32,434 nt of DNA. It comes from Anaerolineales bacterium (GTDB lineage: Bacteria; Chloroflexota; Anaerolineae; Anaerolineales; UBA11858). Under the pieces are notes generated by a model, which was given only the letters and a program-made list of their open reading frames with translations, had not been told where the DNA came from and did not search any database. Position numbers and translations under genes: made by a program. Numbering within the stretch: the stretch's first letter is position 1; every line of letters begins with the position of its first letter. Positions 7,786 to 16,133 of this stretch are shown piece after piece. The stretch is taken from positions 1-32,434 of the forward strand of contig JAGHAU010000236.1 of assembly GCA_021161345.1 (NCBI GenBank). The letters run 5' to 3'.

Positions 7786-9492
7786 ATGAAAACACCAACA
7801 TTTAATGAGTTCATGGCTTTGGATCGGGAAAGTATTGAGCCCCTCTATCAGGTTTTGCAGGAGGTTGAGCTGACAGAAGGATCCCTGGATAGCTGGATGG
7901 AAGGTTGGTCAGACCTTCGCAAACTTGTCGATGAAAGGTATGCCAAGCTGGCTCTTGCTACTGAACTGGATACTACTGATGAAGAGGCAGAAAAGAAATA
8001 TCATGGTTTTTTGGAAAATATCTACCCTGCCGCACAAGCTGCCGACCAGAAACTAAAAGAAAAACTCCTGGCCAGTGAACTTGTGCCGACGGGTATGGAT
8101 TTGATCCTGAAAAAGATGCGAACGGAAGCAGATCTCTTCTGTGAAGAGAACCTGCCTTTGATGACAGAGGAAAGCAAATTGGGCACCCAGTACAGCAAGA
8201 TCCTGGGAGCGCAGACTATAGATTGGGAAGGGGAGGAACTGACCCTGACCCAGACCAAATCGAAACTGCAGACCCCGGACAGGGATGAACGCAAGCAACT
8301 CTGGGAATTGATGTCTCAAAGCCAGTTGGATGACAGGGATGATATTAACCAGTTGTGGGCCAAGTTCATGGATATCCGGGCAGAGTTAGCTTCCAATGCG
8401 GGATACCCCGACTACCGGTCCTTCCGCTGGCAGCAGCGGCTCAGGTTGGATTACACACCTGAGGACAGCAAGAAATTTGTCGAAGCAATTAAACAAGTTG
8501 CTGCTCCGGCCGCGACCCGGGTTTACGAGAAATATAAATCCCGCTTGAATATTGATAAAGTGCGTCCCTGGGATTTGCTTAATAACCAGACTACCTTCAG
8601 CCTTCCACCCATTAAAGCCTTTGATACTGAAGAGGAATTTATCTCCCGGGTGGGGAATATTCTCAATAAACTGGACCCGGTCCTGGGTGGGTATTACCAG
8701 ACCATGCGCGATAACCAGCTCTTTGATCTCTTGAACCGCAAAGGCAAAGGTCCGGGAGGTTTCTGTACCTCATTTGCCACGGTTGGGCTGCCCTTCATAT
8801 TTATGAATGCTGCCGGCCGAAGCGCGGATCTGCGAGTGTTGTTCCACGAAAGCGGGCATGCTTTCCATGTCTTTGAACGGATTAATTTACCTTATCATCA
8901 TCAGTGGCGCCCCGGACTGGAATTTGCGGAAGTTGCTTCCACGGCCATGGAACTGCTTGCCGAGCCTTTCCTGGCAGAAGATATGGGTGGTTTTATGAGT
9001 ACAGAGAATGCAGCCAGAACCCGGCTGCTGAACCTGGAAGAGAAATTGCTCTTCTGGCCCTATATGGCCGTGGTGGTCGCTTTTCAGCACTGGGTCTATG
9101 AGAACCACGAAGAAGGTAAAAACCCGGCTTCTTGCGACGCTAAATGGTCAGCCCTGGTTGATGAATATATGCCAGGTATAGACTGGGAGGGATATGAAGA
9201 TATCAAGATGACCGGATGGCACCGCAAGCTTCACATTCATCAGGTGCCGTTCTACTATATTGAATATGGCCTAGCCTCGCTGGGTGCATTCCAGATTATG
9301 CAAAATGCTCTCCAGGATCAGGCCAAGGCTATCAAGGATTATCGTCATGCTCTTGCATTAGGAGGAACAGTCACACTTCCTGAGCTTTACCGGGCTTCAG
9401 GAGCAAACCTGTCCTTTGACGCCCAGACTTTGGGTGAAGTTGTAGATTTAATCGAAGAGAATTTGGCTGATTTGGAAACCAAACTGGCCTGA
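7786..9492 (+). CDS. M3 family zinc oligopeptidase (PepF/oligoendopeptidase-like)
   Basis: A 568-residue cytoplasmic zinc peptidase of family M3, which cleaves short peptides. The active site is HESGH (residues 354-358) within VLFHESGHAFHVFE; the third zinc ligand is expected at Glu382 in EFAEVASTAMELL. Other family text includes GPGGFCTSF and the C-terminal KLHIHQVPFYYIEYGLASLG. Length is normal. The ATG follows a GAGGA Shine-Dalgarno, 31 nt after the esterase, probably in the same transcript. Confidence 0.93.
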   Translation: MKTPTFNEFMALDRESIEPLYQVLQEVELTEGSLDSWMEGWSDLRKLVDERYAKLALATELDTTDEEAEKKYHGFLENIYPAAQAADQKLKEKLLASELVPTGMDLILKKMRTEADLFCEENLPLMTEESKLGTQYSKILGAQTIDWEGEELTLTQTKSKLQTPDRDERKQLWELMSQSQLDDRDDINQLWAKFMDIRAELASNAGYPDYRSFRWQQRLRLDYTPEDSKKFVEAIKQVAAPAATRVYEKYKSRLNIDKVRPWDLLNNQTTFSLPPIKAFDTEEEFISRVGNILNKLDPVLGGYYQTMRDNQLFDLLNRKGKGPGGFCTSFATVGLPFIFMNAAGRSADLRVLFHESGHAFHVFERINLPYHHQWRPGLEFAEVASTAMELLAEPFLAEDMGGFMSTENAARTRLLNLEEKLLFWPYMAVVVAFQHWVYENHEEGKNPASCDAKWSALVDEYMPGIDWEGYEDIKMTGWHRKLHIHQVPFYYIEYGLASLGAFQIMQNALQDQAKAIKDYRHALALGGTVTLPELYRASGANLSFDAQTLGEVVDLIEENLADLETKLA

Positions 9493-9512
9493 TAATATTC
9501 TTGTTGAGATAG

Positions 9513-9561
9513 GGAGAGGGTTTGGCGTGTCATTTGTCAGTACCTGACAGCCTCCCTCTCC
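9513..9561 (+). repeat. Nested inverted repeats after the oligopeptidase gene
   Basis: Outer arms GGAGAGGG (9513-9520) and CCCTCTCC (9554-9561) enclose a second perfect repeat TGTCAG-TAC-CTGACA (9535-9549). The RNA could fold into a long hairpin. There is no T run after it, so it is not a standard terminator. Confidence 0.6.
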
Positions 9562-9563
9562 GT

Positions 9564-9569
9564 TATAAT
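9564..9569 (+). promoter_or_regulatory. -10 box of the nucleotidyltransferase promoter
   Basis: A perfect TATAAT. A CTGACA lies upstream but with only 14 nt between the boxes, so the -35 is uncertain. Transcription would begin near 9576, inside the palindrome described next. Confidence 0.5.
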
Positions 9570-9576
9570 GAAATTC

Positions 9577-9590
9577 TGGAACCGGTTCCA
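9577..9590 (+). promoter_or_regulatory. LacI/GalR-type palindromic operator candidate
   Basis: TGGAACCGGTTCCA is a perfect 14-bp palindrome with the central CG step typical of LacI/GalR-family operators. It starts 7 nt after TATAAT and so covers the expected transcription start, where a bound repressor would block initiation. No LacI-family regulator is encoded in the window. Confidence 0.5.
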
Positions 9591-9607
9591 AAAAAAGGAA
9601 ATATATT

Positions 9608-10618
9608 GTGAAGAAACTTAAAGTTGTCATTCCAATGGCAGGTTATGGAAAACGGCTTCGGCCCCATACCTGGAGCAGACCCAAACAATTACTGACGTTG
9701 GCAGGAAAAACTGTCATCGAGCATGTTCTGGATACATTTTCCTCCCTGCCCGAGGACACAAAGATAGAGTATGTCTTCATTGTTGGTTATCTGGGAGACA
9801 AGATCAAAGCCTATATGGCGGAAGAGCATCCAGACACTACAGTACACTTTGTGGTCCAGGAAGAAATGAGGGGGCAATCCCATGCGATTTATCTGGCGCG
9901 GGACTACATAAATGGTCCCATGATCATGGTTTTTGCAGATACTCTGATCGAAACCGACCTCGGTTTTCTGGATGAAGAACAATCTGATATTGTCGCTTGG
10001 GTTAAACCAGTGCCGGATCCGCGGCGTTTTGGCGTTGCGGAGGTTGGGAAAAGGAACCTGGTCACCAGGTTAATTGAAAAACCTAAAGCCATGGATAATA
10101 ACCTGGCCCTGGTCGGATTTTATTACTTCAAAAAGGGACAGGATCTGATTCAGGCCATCGAAAAACAGATCGATCAGCAGGTGCAATTGAAAGGCGAGTT
10201 TTTCCTGGCTGACGCCATCAATATCATGCTTGAAGGCGGAAAAAGCAAAATGCGAACAGAAAAGGTACATGTCTGGCTTGATGCTGGGACTTTTGATGCA
10301 ATGTTAAGCACCAATCGCTACCTGCTTGACCATGGTCATGACAATTCTGAAAAGGCAGCCCAGCGAATAGGTGTTCATGTCATCCCACCGGTCTTTATCC
10401 ACCCCGAGGCAGAGGTGGAATCTTCTGTGATAGGACCTCATACAACAGTGGAAGCCGGCTGCAAGATACTGGGCAGTGTTATCCAGAATTCCATCATTGA
10501 AAAAGGATCCCAGGTTGAGGATGCATTATTGAATGGATCCTTGATCGGGCAGAATACTGTCGTTAAGGGAGGATCAATCTCCATTAATGTTGGAGATGAT
10601 ACCGTATTAGAAATCTGA
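9608..10618 (+). CDS. Sugar-phosphate nucleotidyltransferase with C-terminal beta-helix
   Basis: A 336-residue enzyme of the glucose-1-phosphate thymidylyl/uridylyltransferase type, making NDP-sugars. The N-terminal catalytic domain shows PMAGYGKRLRPHTWSRPKQ (the G-x-G-x-R-L pyrophosphorylase loop and Lys26), the metal-binding Asp111 in MVFADTL, and LIEKPK. The C-terminal 80 residues (HPEAEVESSVIGPHTTV..., NSIIEKGSQVEDALLNG) are hexapeptide-like beta-helix turns as in long RmlA/GlmU-like proteins. The start is a GTG with AAGGAA 7 nt upstream. It probably forms an operon with the aminotransferase 27 nt downstream. The nucleotide and sugar used cannot be read from sequence. Confidence 0.9.
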   Translation: MKKLKVVIPMAGYGKRLRPHTWSRPKQLLTLAGKTVIEHVLDTFSSLPEDTKIEYVFIVGYLGDKIKAYMAEEHPDTTVHFVVQEEMRGQSHAIYLARDYINGPMIMVFADTLIETDLGFLDEEQSDIVAWVKPVPDPRRFGVAEVGKRNLVTRLIEKPKAMDNNLALVGFYYFKKGQDLIQAIEKQIDQQVQLKGEFFLADAINIMLEGGKSKMRTEKVHVWLDAGTFDAMLSTNRYLLDHGHDNSEKAAQRIGVHVIPPVFIHPEAEVESSVIGPHTTVEAGCKILGSVIQNSIIEKGSQVEDALLNGSLIGQNTVVKGGSISINVGDDTVLEI

Positions 10619-10645
10619 AAGTCTACCGCAGGTCCAAGGAGTCCC

Positions 10646-11812
10646 ATGCCCCGAGACTTTATAGCCAAACGTGTCGCTGAACTAAAACCATCAGGAATTA
10701 GAAAATTCTTTGACATCGTCGCAACTATGGACGATGTCATCTCATTGGGGATCGGGGAACCGGATTTCACAACTCCGAAGCCGATCCTGGAGGCTGGTAT
10801 TGAGGCGCTTCGGCAGGGAGAGACGCACTATACATCCAACGCCGGGATCTATGAACTGCGGGAAGCTATTGCTGATATGCTGGAAGAAAAATATCAAGTC
10901 AGCTACAACCCGGTAGATGAGGTGGTTGTTTCGGTTGGCGTTTCAGAGGCTCTGTATTTAGCCTTAACTGCGGTGATCGATCCCGGGGAGGAGATCATCA
11001 TACCCACACCCTGTTTTGTGTCCTACCAGGCGGAGGTGATGCTGGCAGGCGGCGTTCCGGTTGAGGTCCCTGGTACCTTCGAAAATGGTTTTCAACCAGA
11101 ACCCGAATTAATTGAAAAAGCTATCACACCTAAAACCAAGGCCATCTTTATTGGTTTCCCCAATAATCCTACCGGAGCAGTAGCCTCCAGGGAAAACCTG
11201 CTGGCAATTAGCAAGATCGCAGAAAAGCATGACCTGTTGGTGATTTCAGATGAGATCTATGACAGCCTGGTTTATGGTGTGGAGCATGTTTGTTTTGCGG
11301 CTCTGCCGGGTATGAAGGAACGCACCATCACGCTGGGGGGATTCTCCAAAAGTTATGCCATGACCGGTTGGAGGGTGGGTTATGCTGCCGCGCCGGCTAA
11401 CATCCTGGGTGGCCTGGTTCGGATCCATCAATACACTGTAATGTCTGCCCCATCAGTTTCCCAACTGGCAGCGCTGGCTGCTATCAATCTGGGAGCAGAT
11501 GCTGCAGAAGAGATGCGGCTGAAATACGACCGCCGCCGGCAGTTGATCGTCTCAGGTTTAAATGAGATTGGTCTGGAAACCTTCTTGCCCCAGGGCGCTT
11601 TTTACGCTTTCCCCAAGATCAGCGGCACTGGAATGGATGATGAAGAATTTGCCCAGCGGCTGCTGGAGGAAGAAAAGGTTGCTGTAGTGCCCGGTTCTGC
11701 TTTTGGCTCAGGAGGAGAAGGGTTTGTGCGCTGTTCCTATGCCACAGATTACACCAAGATCGAACAGGCCCTGGAGCGGATTGGGAGTTTTGTAAAGCGC
11801 TGTGGCGGATGA
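10646..11812 (+). CDS. PLP-dependent aminotransferase, class I/II
   Basis: A 388-residue fold-type I aminotransferase of the aspartate/aromatic or PatA-like group. Landmarks are SLGIGEPDF (about 33-41), HYTSNAGIYELREAI, NNPTG (173-177), SDEIYD with PLP-contacting Asp202 and Tyr205, and the Schiff-base lysine Lys235 in GGFSKSYAMTGWRVGY. FVRCSYA near the C-terminus carries the carboxylate-binding arginine. AAGGAG lies 4 nt before the ATG. It is co-transcribed with the nucleotidyltransferase and ends just before a strong terminator. Substrate preference is not determinable here. Confidence 0.93.
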   Translation: MPRDFIAKRVAELKPSGIRKFFDIVATMDDVISLGIGEPDFTTPKPILEAGIEALRQGETHYTSNAGIYELREAIADMLEEKYQVSYNPVDEVVVSVGVSEALYLALTAVIDPGEEIIIPTPCFVSYQAEVMLAGGVPVEVPGTFENGFQPEPELIEKAITPKTKAIFIGFPNNPTGAVASRENLLAISKIAEKHDLLVISDEIYDSLVYGVEHVCFAALPGMKERTITLGGFSKSYAMTGWRVGYAAAPANILGGLVRIHQYTVMSAPSVSQLAALAAINLGADAAEEMRLKYDRRRQLIVSGLNEIGLETFLPQGAFYAFPKISGTGMDDEEFAQRLLEEEKVAVVPGSAFGSGGEGFVRCSYATDYTKIEQALERIGSFVKRCGG

Positions 11813-11858
11813 ATTGGGAAATAGTAACTCCTAAGAAGTAAGTCGATTAAGATCTAGT

Positions 11859-11896
11859 CACAACGTTAAACGATCATAGTTTAACGTTGTGTTTTT
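11859..11896 (+). terminator. Strong rho-independent terminator after the aminotransferase gene
   Basis: A perfect 13-bp stem, CACAACGTTAAAC (11859-11871) with GTTTAACGTTGTG (11879-11891), a 7-nt loop, and then TTTTT. Confidence 0.92.
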
Positions 11897-11906
11897 AATC
11901 CTGTTT

Positions 11907-11970
11907 CCCGTCCCCCGTCTCCGGTCCCCGGTCACGATGCGTAGCATCCACCGGTCTCTTTCTCCCGTCG
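11907..11970 (-). repeat. Heptanucleotide repeat array A
   Basis: Read on the minus strand this is a run of GAC-headed heptads (GACCGGG, GACCGGA, GACGGGG, GACGGG). They follow a hairpin with inner arms GATGC/GCATC (11936-11948) and outer arms CCGGT/ACCGG. The array lies 4 nt beyond the ppk2 stop codon, in the 3' UTR sense of that gene. Confidence 0.7.
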
Positions 11971-11974
11971 ATAC

Positions 11975-12778
11975 CTACTCAATAACCACTCCACTCAGAT
12001 CATCTTCCGCTTCCGGATAAGACATATTCAGACTTTTGAGCTTATCAATGATGATTGAAGAGATCACCAGGTTGCGGTACCATTTGCGGTTGGCGGGTAT
12101 CACATACCAGGGAGAAGCCTCGGTGCTGGTTTTTCCCAGTGCATCTTCAAATGCAGCTATGTACTGATCCCACAACTTGCGCTCTTCCAGATCTCCCAAG
12201 CTGAATTTCCAAATTTTCTCTGGTTTGTCCAGGCGGGCCTGAAGGCGTTCTTTCTGTTCATCCCTGTTAATGTGTAAATAGAATTTCAAGATCGTAGTGC
12301 CTTCATCAGCCAGCGTTTTCTCAAAAGCGGCGATATGCTCATAGCGTTTGGACCAAACCTCTTTCGGGACCAGATCATGTACCCTGACCACCAGCACATC
12401 TTCATAATGGCTGCGGTTGAAAATCACGATCTCACCTTTACCTGGAGTATGTTTATGGACACGCCAAAGATAATCATGAGCCAGCTCTTCCCTGGTCGGT
12501 GCCTTAAAGCTCGACACTTTCACTCCCTGGGGATTAACACCCTCAAAAACATGGCGGATGGTGCCGTCCTTTCCGCCAGTATCCATGGCCTGAAGAACGA
12601 TCAGGACCTTGTGTTTCCCTTCAGCGTAGAGCAGTTCCTGAAGTGTTTCCAGTTCGTTGTTCAACTGTTTAAGATGATCCTTGCCAACTTTTTTTCCCAT
12701 TGGAAAAATGCTCTTATCATTAGGATCCCACTTACTGAGGTCTAGTTTTTTGCCTGGTTTGATGCGATATTTATCCAT
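11975..12778 (-). CDS. ppk2: Polyphosphate kinase 2 (class III-like)
   Basis: Transfers phosphate between polyphosphate and nucleotides; class III members can phosphorylate both AMP and ADP. The 267-residue protein has the Walker A-like AMDTGGKDGT (Asp66, Lys70), the Walker B region VIFNRSHYEDVLVVRVHDLVP (Asn121, Arg122) in the form usual for class III, and the lid-region text KFSLGDLEERKLWDQYIAAF and STEASPWYVIPANRKWYRN. The ATG has GGAG 7 nt upstream. It sits alone on the minus strand between two heptad arrays and probably helps recycle nucleotides at the cost of stored polyphosphate. Confidence 0.95.
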   Translation of the reverse strand: MDKYRIKPGKKLDLSKWDPNDKSIFPMGKKVGKDHLKQLNNELETLQELLYAEGKHKVLIVLQAMDTGGKDGTIRHVFEGVNPQGVKVSSFKAPTREELAHDYLWRVHKHTPGKGEIVIFNRSHYEDVLVVRVHDLVPKEVWSKRYEHIAAFEKTLADEGTTILKFYLHINRDEQKERLQARLDKPEKIWKFSLGDLEERKLWDQYIAAFEDALGKTSTEASPWYVIPANRKWYRNLVISSIIIDKLKSLNMSYPEAEDDLSGVVIE

Positions 12779-12840
12779 TCATAACTCCAGTGAACAGTGT
12801 TTTCTTCATGATTGATTAATTCTAAATTGATTCGAATCTT

Positions 12841-12866
12841 GTCTCGGTCCTTCGTCTCCGGTCTTG
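12841..12866 (-). repeat. Heptanucleotide repeat array B
   Basis: On the minus strand the units read GACCGGA, GACGAAG, GACCGAG. The array begins 2 nt after the stop of the lipoprotein gene, in the same relative orientation as arrays A and C. Confidence 0.65.
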
Positions 12867-12868
12867 TT

Positions 12869-13462
12869 TTATTTCAGATGCAGAACAAAAGCATACCCCT
12901 CTCCCTCAAATGAGGCACCTTCCTCCAGGGGAAAATTGAAATCAAACGGCACAGTTCCCTCCCAGGGATATTCTCCATGAAAATCCTCGGCGTTTACCAC
13001 GACCAGCTGGGACCCGGTACCCTCCACTAGCATATTCAATGCTCCACCTGCTTTATCATCTTCACAATTGCCTGTAATCACAAAGTCCAGGTTCATAGTG
13101 ACTTCGTATGTTCCCCATTCTTCAATTAATATATCTCCGTACTCCAGTCCTCCACCCCCTTGAAGGAGATAAGGCGGTTCATCTGTTGTCACGGCGAATG
13201 GGATACTTCCAACTGTATGTGGCTCTAATCCGACAGCATCAGCTGGTCCGACCAGGATCTGAACCTCTACTTCTCCACTAAGGCCCTCACACTTAGAAGG
13301 GGTCGCTGTTTGTGTGGGCGGCACTTCCTGCATTACCTTCGTTGGAGTGGGTGTGGGTTTAGGATCTTCGACGACTGCCGGCTGATCGCTGCAAGAAGAA
13401 ATAATCAACAAAAACATAAGGGTAATAGTCAGTCTAAAGAAAGTTTTATTTTTAGTAGACAT
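12869..13462 (-). CDS. Small lipoprotein of unknown function
   Basis: A 197-residue predicted lipoprotein. A basic N-terminus (MSTKNKTFFR) is followed by a hydrophobic helix and a lipobox ending ISSC (Cys24), then a Pro/Thr-rich spacer (PKPTPTPTKV). The rest looks beta-rich, with a GGGG turn and two further cysteines (CEG near 60 and NCED near 135). I recognise no known domain. The start is the ATG at 13462 with AAGGAG 8 nt upstream; the frame is open to 13504, but without a ribosome site. It is probably anchored on the outer face of the cell membrane. Confidence 0.75.
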   Translation of the reverse strand: MSTKNKTFFRLTITLMFLLIISSCSDQPAVVEDPKPTPTPTKVMQEVPPTQTATPSKCEGLSGEVEVQILVGPADAVGLEPHTVGSIPFAVTTDEPPYLLQGGGGLEYGDILIEEWGTYEVTMNLDFVITGNCEDDKAGGALNMLVEGTGSQLVVVNAEDFHGEYPWEGTVPFDFNFPLEEGASFEGEGYAFVLHLK

Positions 13463-13506
13463 ATCTTTTTCTCCTTTTCTATTATGCGGCAAAAAAAATC
13501 GCATAT

Positions 13507-13536
13507 CCCGGTCTTCTGTCTTCCGTCCCCGGTCCT
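13507..13536 (-). repeat. Heptanucleotide repeat array C
   Basis: On the minus strand this reads GACCGGG, GACGGAA, GACAGAA, GACCGGG, a clean 7-nt periodicity. It starts 2 nt beyond the priA stop codon. Confidence 0.68.
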
Positions 13537-13538
13537 GT

Positions 13539-16133
13539 TTATAAAATCACCGGCGGATCTACTTCAACGATCCATTCTGGTCCCGGATGATGCCCGCTGA
13601 TCAACGCCAGTGGATTCGGCCCCTTGACCAGGATCTGCCAACGCCATTCGCCCCGGATCTTGCTGAAGTAGGCTGGTGTGGGTCCGACCAGATAAGTGGA
13701 CTGAAAACCTTCTTTCTTGATCCAGCCTTGCAATGTGGCGGTATAGACCCTGGCTTTTTTCTCGGCTGATTTTGGATTTTTGTCCCGGATCTCCAACCGG
13801 ATGATCTTCAGGAAGGGAGGATAACCCAACTCCCGGCGGTGTTCCAATTCTTGCTGGTAAAAATCCTCATAATCATGGCCTGCAGCGGCCTGGATTACAT
13901 AATGGTCTGGATCAAAGGTCTGCAAGACTACCTCGCCGCCCAGGGGGCTGCGCCCTGCTCTTCCCGCCACCTGGGTCAGGACCTGGAAGGTCCGTTCAGC
14001 TGCCCGGAAATCTGGCAAATTCAATCCGCTGTCTGCCAGGACAACACCCACCAGGGTTACCAGGGGCAGGTCCAAACCCTTGGCCAGCATCTGAGTACCA
14101 ATTAACACATCGGCCTGATGGGAGGAAAACTTGTCCATGATCTCCCAATGGGCACCTTTTTTGCGGGTGGTGTCCCTGTCCCAACGCAAAGTGCGAACAT
14201 CCGGAAGGAGTTCTTTGAGGGCTGATTCTACCTGCTGGGTGCCGGTTCCCAAATGGCGGATGCGCTGAGATCCGCATTTTGGACAGACCTTTGGGATATT
14301 CCTGCGGTAGCCGCATAAATGACAGCGCAGCTCCTGATCAAAGAGATGGGCAGTGAGCGAAGTTTCACAACGGGGACAGCGCAGGGCATATCCGCAATCC
14401 CGGCAAAATATATAGGTGGCGCTGCCGCGCCGGTTCAGGAATAGGATTGCTTGTTGGTTTTTTGTTAATGTTTCAGCAAGTTTTTCCTGGAGCTCGCGGC
14501 TGAAAATAGAGCGATTTCCGGCCTTCAATTCTGTCCTCATATCAATTACATTCACTGATGGCAGATCCGCCATCAGGAGGTCTTCATCCAGATCCTGATA
14601 GCGGGAGAAAGCGGGATCATGATCGGCCTGGTTCAACTGCACCTGAATGGATTTTCTATGAGCCAATATGCGCTCAGGTAAGGGTAGGTAGGTCCAGCTG
14701 CCGCGTTCACTCTGGTAGCGGCTGGTCACGTTAGGTGTGGCGGACCCCAGAATGCAAACCGCGCCCAAGTTCTTCGTGTGGAAAATGGCGCTGTGCAGTG
14801 CATGGTAGTGCGGGGATATGTCTCCCTGGTAGTAGGAATCGTCATGGCACTCGTCCAGCACGATCAATCCCAGATTCGGAAAAGGAGTGAATAAAGCGCT
14901 GCGGGGACCCACTACGATATCCAGGGCGCCGTGCCGTGCCAGTCGCCAGGTATCGTAACGCTCTCCCGGCGAGAGTCCTGAATGCAGTACCCCCACCCGA
15001 TCCGGAAAACGGCTCATAAAGCGGGTTACTGTCTGGGGTGTTAATGCGATCTCGGGCACCATAATGATGGCTTGTTTCCCGGCAGCAATGGTTTCCTCAA
15101 CAGCCCTTAAATAGATCTCTGTTTTTCCGGACCCTGTCACGCCGTGCAGTAGATAAGGTCTGGAGTTGTTATCTTTAAATCCTTCCAGGATCAACTGCCA
15201 GACGCTCTGTTGCGCCGGGGTCAGGATAGGGGCTGATTGAGGCGTGATGACCAGATCGGCCAGCGGGTCTCTCAACACTGGAACTTCAATGATCTCGGCC
15301 AATCCCCTTTTGATGAGGATCTTGAGGTCATTCAGGTTGGCACCGACCTTGTCATAGATGACTGAAAGGGGAACGGGATCACGCTGTTCCATGATCAGCT
15401 GCAGGGCTCGCTTTCTGCGGGCCAATGCCTCAGGGTAGCCTTTCCGGGCCAGATCATCCATCTGCCCCTGGGCTAAATCTGGATCGCTGATGAACTGAAG
15501 CTGTCGTTCATACTTCGGTTTAACGCTGGGATCTGCCAGGGTGGACTGGCTCTTTATGATTCCTCTTCGAGCCAGCGAACCGGCTGTTTTACGCCAATTC
15601 TTGTGAGGTAGGGCACGGTCAATTTGTCGGCCGCGGAGTGCCCCCCGCTTAATTAGAAGATCCAGTAGTTGGGTTTGAGATGGGGACGGTTCTGGAAGCA
15701 GGGACTTTCCCTCTGCGATCAATGTCTCGCTTTCATCCGAAAGACCATACTGGATATCCGCTTGAACGCTCAGCCCTGCCGGGACCATGGCCTGCAGGGT
15801 GACGCCTAGAGGAGAAAGGGTCTCCCCGGTTATGTGCTGAGCGAGTTCGATCTGGCCTGGTGTTACAACGGGGGTTGGATCGAGAATTTTCCCGACGGCT
15901 CTGGTTTGGGTGACGGCGGGTTTTTCGGGAAACTCAATGATTATTCCCTGGACCGACTGCCTTCCAAATGGCACTTCCACCAGCTGGCCCAGCTTGAAAT
16001 CATCCTGAATCTCATCTGGTAGATGATAGTCAAAAATACCCTGCACGTGTGGAACGTTGACAGCAATCCGGGCGTAAAGAGGAGGTGTTCTGTTTTTAGA
16101 AGGCATGGCGGAATGGTGGTTATTATTATTCAC
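13539..16133 (-). CDS. priA: Primosomal protein N' (replication restart helicase PriA)
   Basis: An 864-residue 3'-5' helicase that reloads the replisome at stalled forks. The N-terminal DNA-binding domain starts about residue 20 (ARIAVNVPHVQGIFDY). Walker A is GVTGSGKT (331-338), motif II reads DECH (427-430) where E. coli PriA has DEEH, and motif III is GSATP. Eight zinc cysteines form four CxxC pairs at 577/580, 586/589, 604/607 and 617/620. The listed GTG overlaps the 3' end of the Memo gene by 8 nt. An ATG at 16106 would also give a full domain; neither has a good Shine-Dalgarno, so the start is uncertain by 9 codons. Confidence 0.95.
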   Translation of the reverse strand: MNNNNHHSAMPSKNRTPPLYARIAVNVPHVQGIFDYHLPDEIQDDFKLGQLVEVPFGRQSVQGIIIEFPEKPAVTQTRAVGKILDPTPVVTPGQIELAQHITGETLSPLGVTLQAMVPAGLSVQADIQYGLSDESETLIAEGKSLLPEPSPSQTQLLDLLIKRGALRGRQIDRALPHKNWRKTAGSLARRGIIKSQSTLADPSVKPKYERQLQFISDPDLAQGQMDDLARKGYPEALARRKRALQLIMEQRDPVPLSVIYDKVGANLNDLKILIKRGLAEIIEVPVLRDPLADLVITPQSAPILTPAQQSVWQLILEGFKDNNSRPYLLHGVTGSGKTEIYLRAVEETIAAGKQAIIMVPEIALTPQTVTRFMSRFPDRVGVLHSGLSPGERYDTWRLARHGALDIVVGPRSALFTPFPNLGLIVLDECHDDSYYQGDISPHYHALHSAIFHTKNLGAVCILGSATPNVTSRYQSERGSWTYLPLPERILAHRKSIQVQLNQADHDPAFSRYQDLDEDLLMADLPSVNVIDMRTELKAGNRSIFSRELQEKLAETLTKNQQAILFLNRRGSATYIFCRDCGYALRCPRCETSLTAHLFDQELRCHLCGYRRNIPKVCPKCGSQRIRHLGTGTQQVESALKELLPDVRTLRWDRDTTRKKGAHWEIMDKFSSHQADVLIGTQMLAKGLDLPLVTLVGVVLADSGLNLPDFRAAERTFQVLTQVAGRAGRSPLGGEVVLQTFDPDHYVIQAAAGHDYEDFYQQELEHRRELGYPPFLKIIRLEIRDKNPKSAEKKARVYTATLQGWIKKEGFQSTYLVGPTPAYFSKIRGEWRWQILVKGPNPLALISGHHPGPEWIVEVDPPVIL

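Noticed and set aside
12826-12838. tRNA T-loop-like GATTCGAATC
   Set aside because: It is an isolated palindrome-like stretch with no acceptor, D or anticodon stems around it.
13839-14316. Additional genes opposite or out of frame within priA
   Set aside because: The frames there are shadows of priA; they have no ribosome sites and no recognisable domains.
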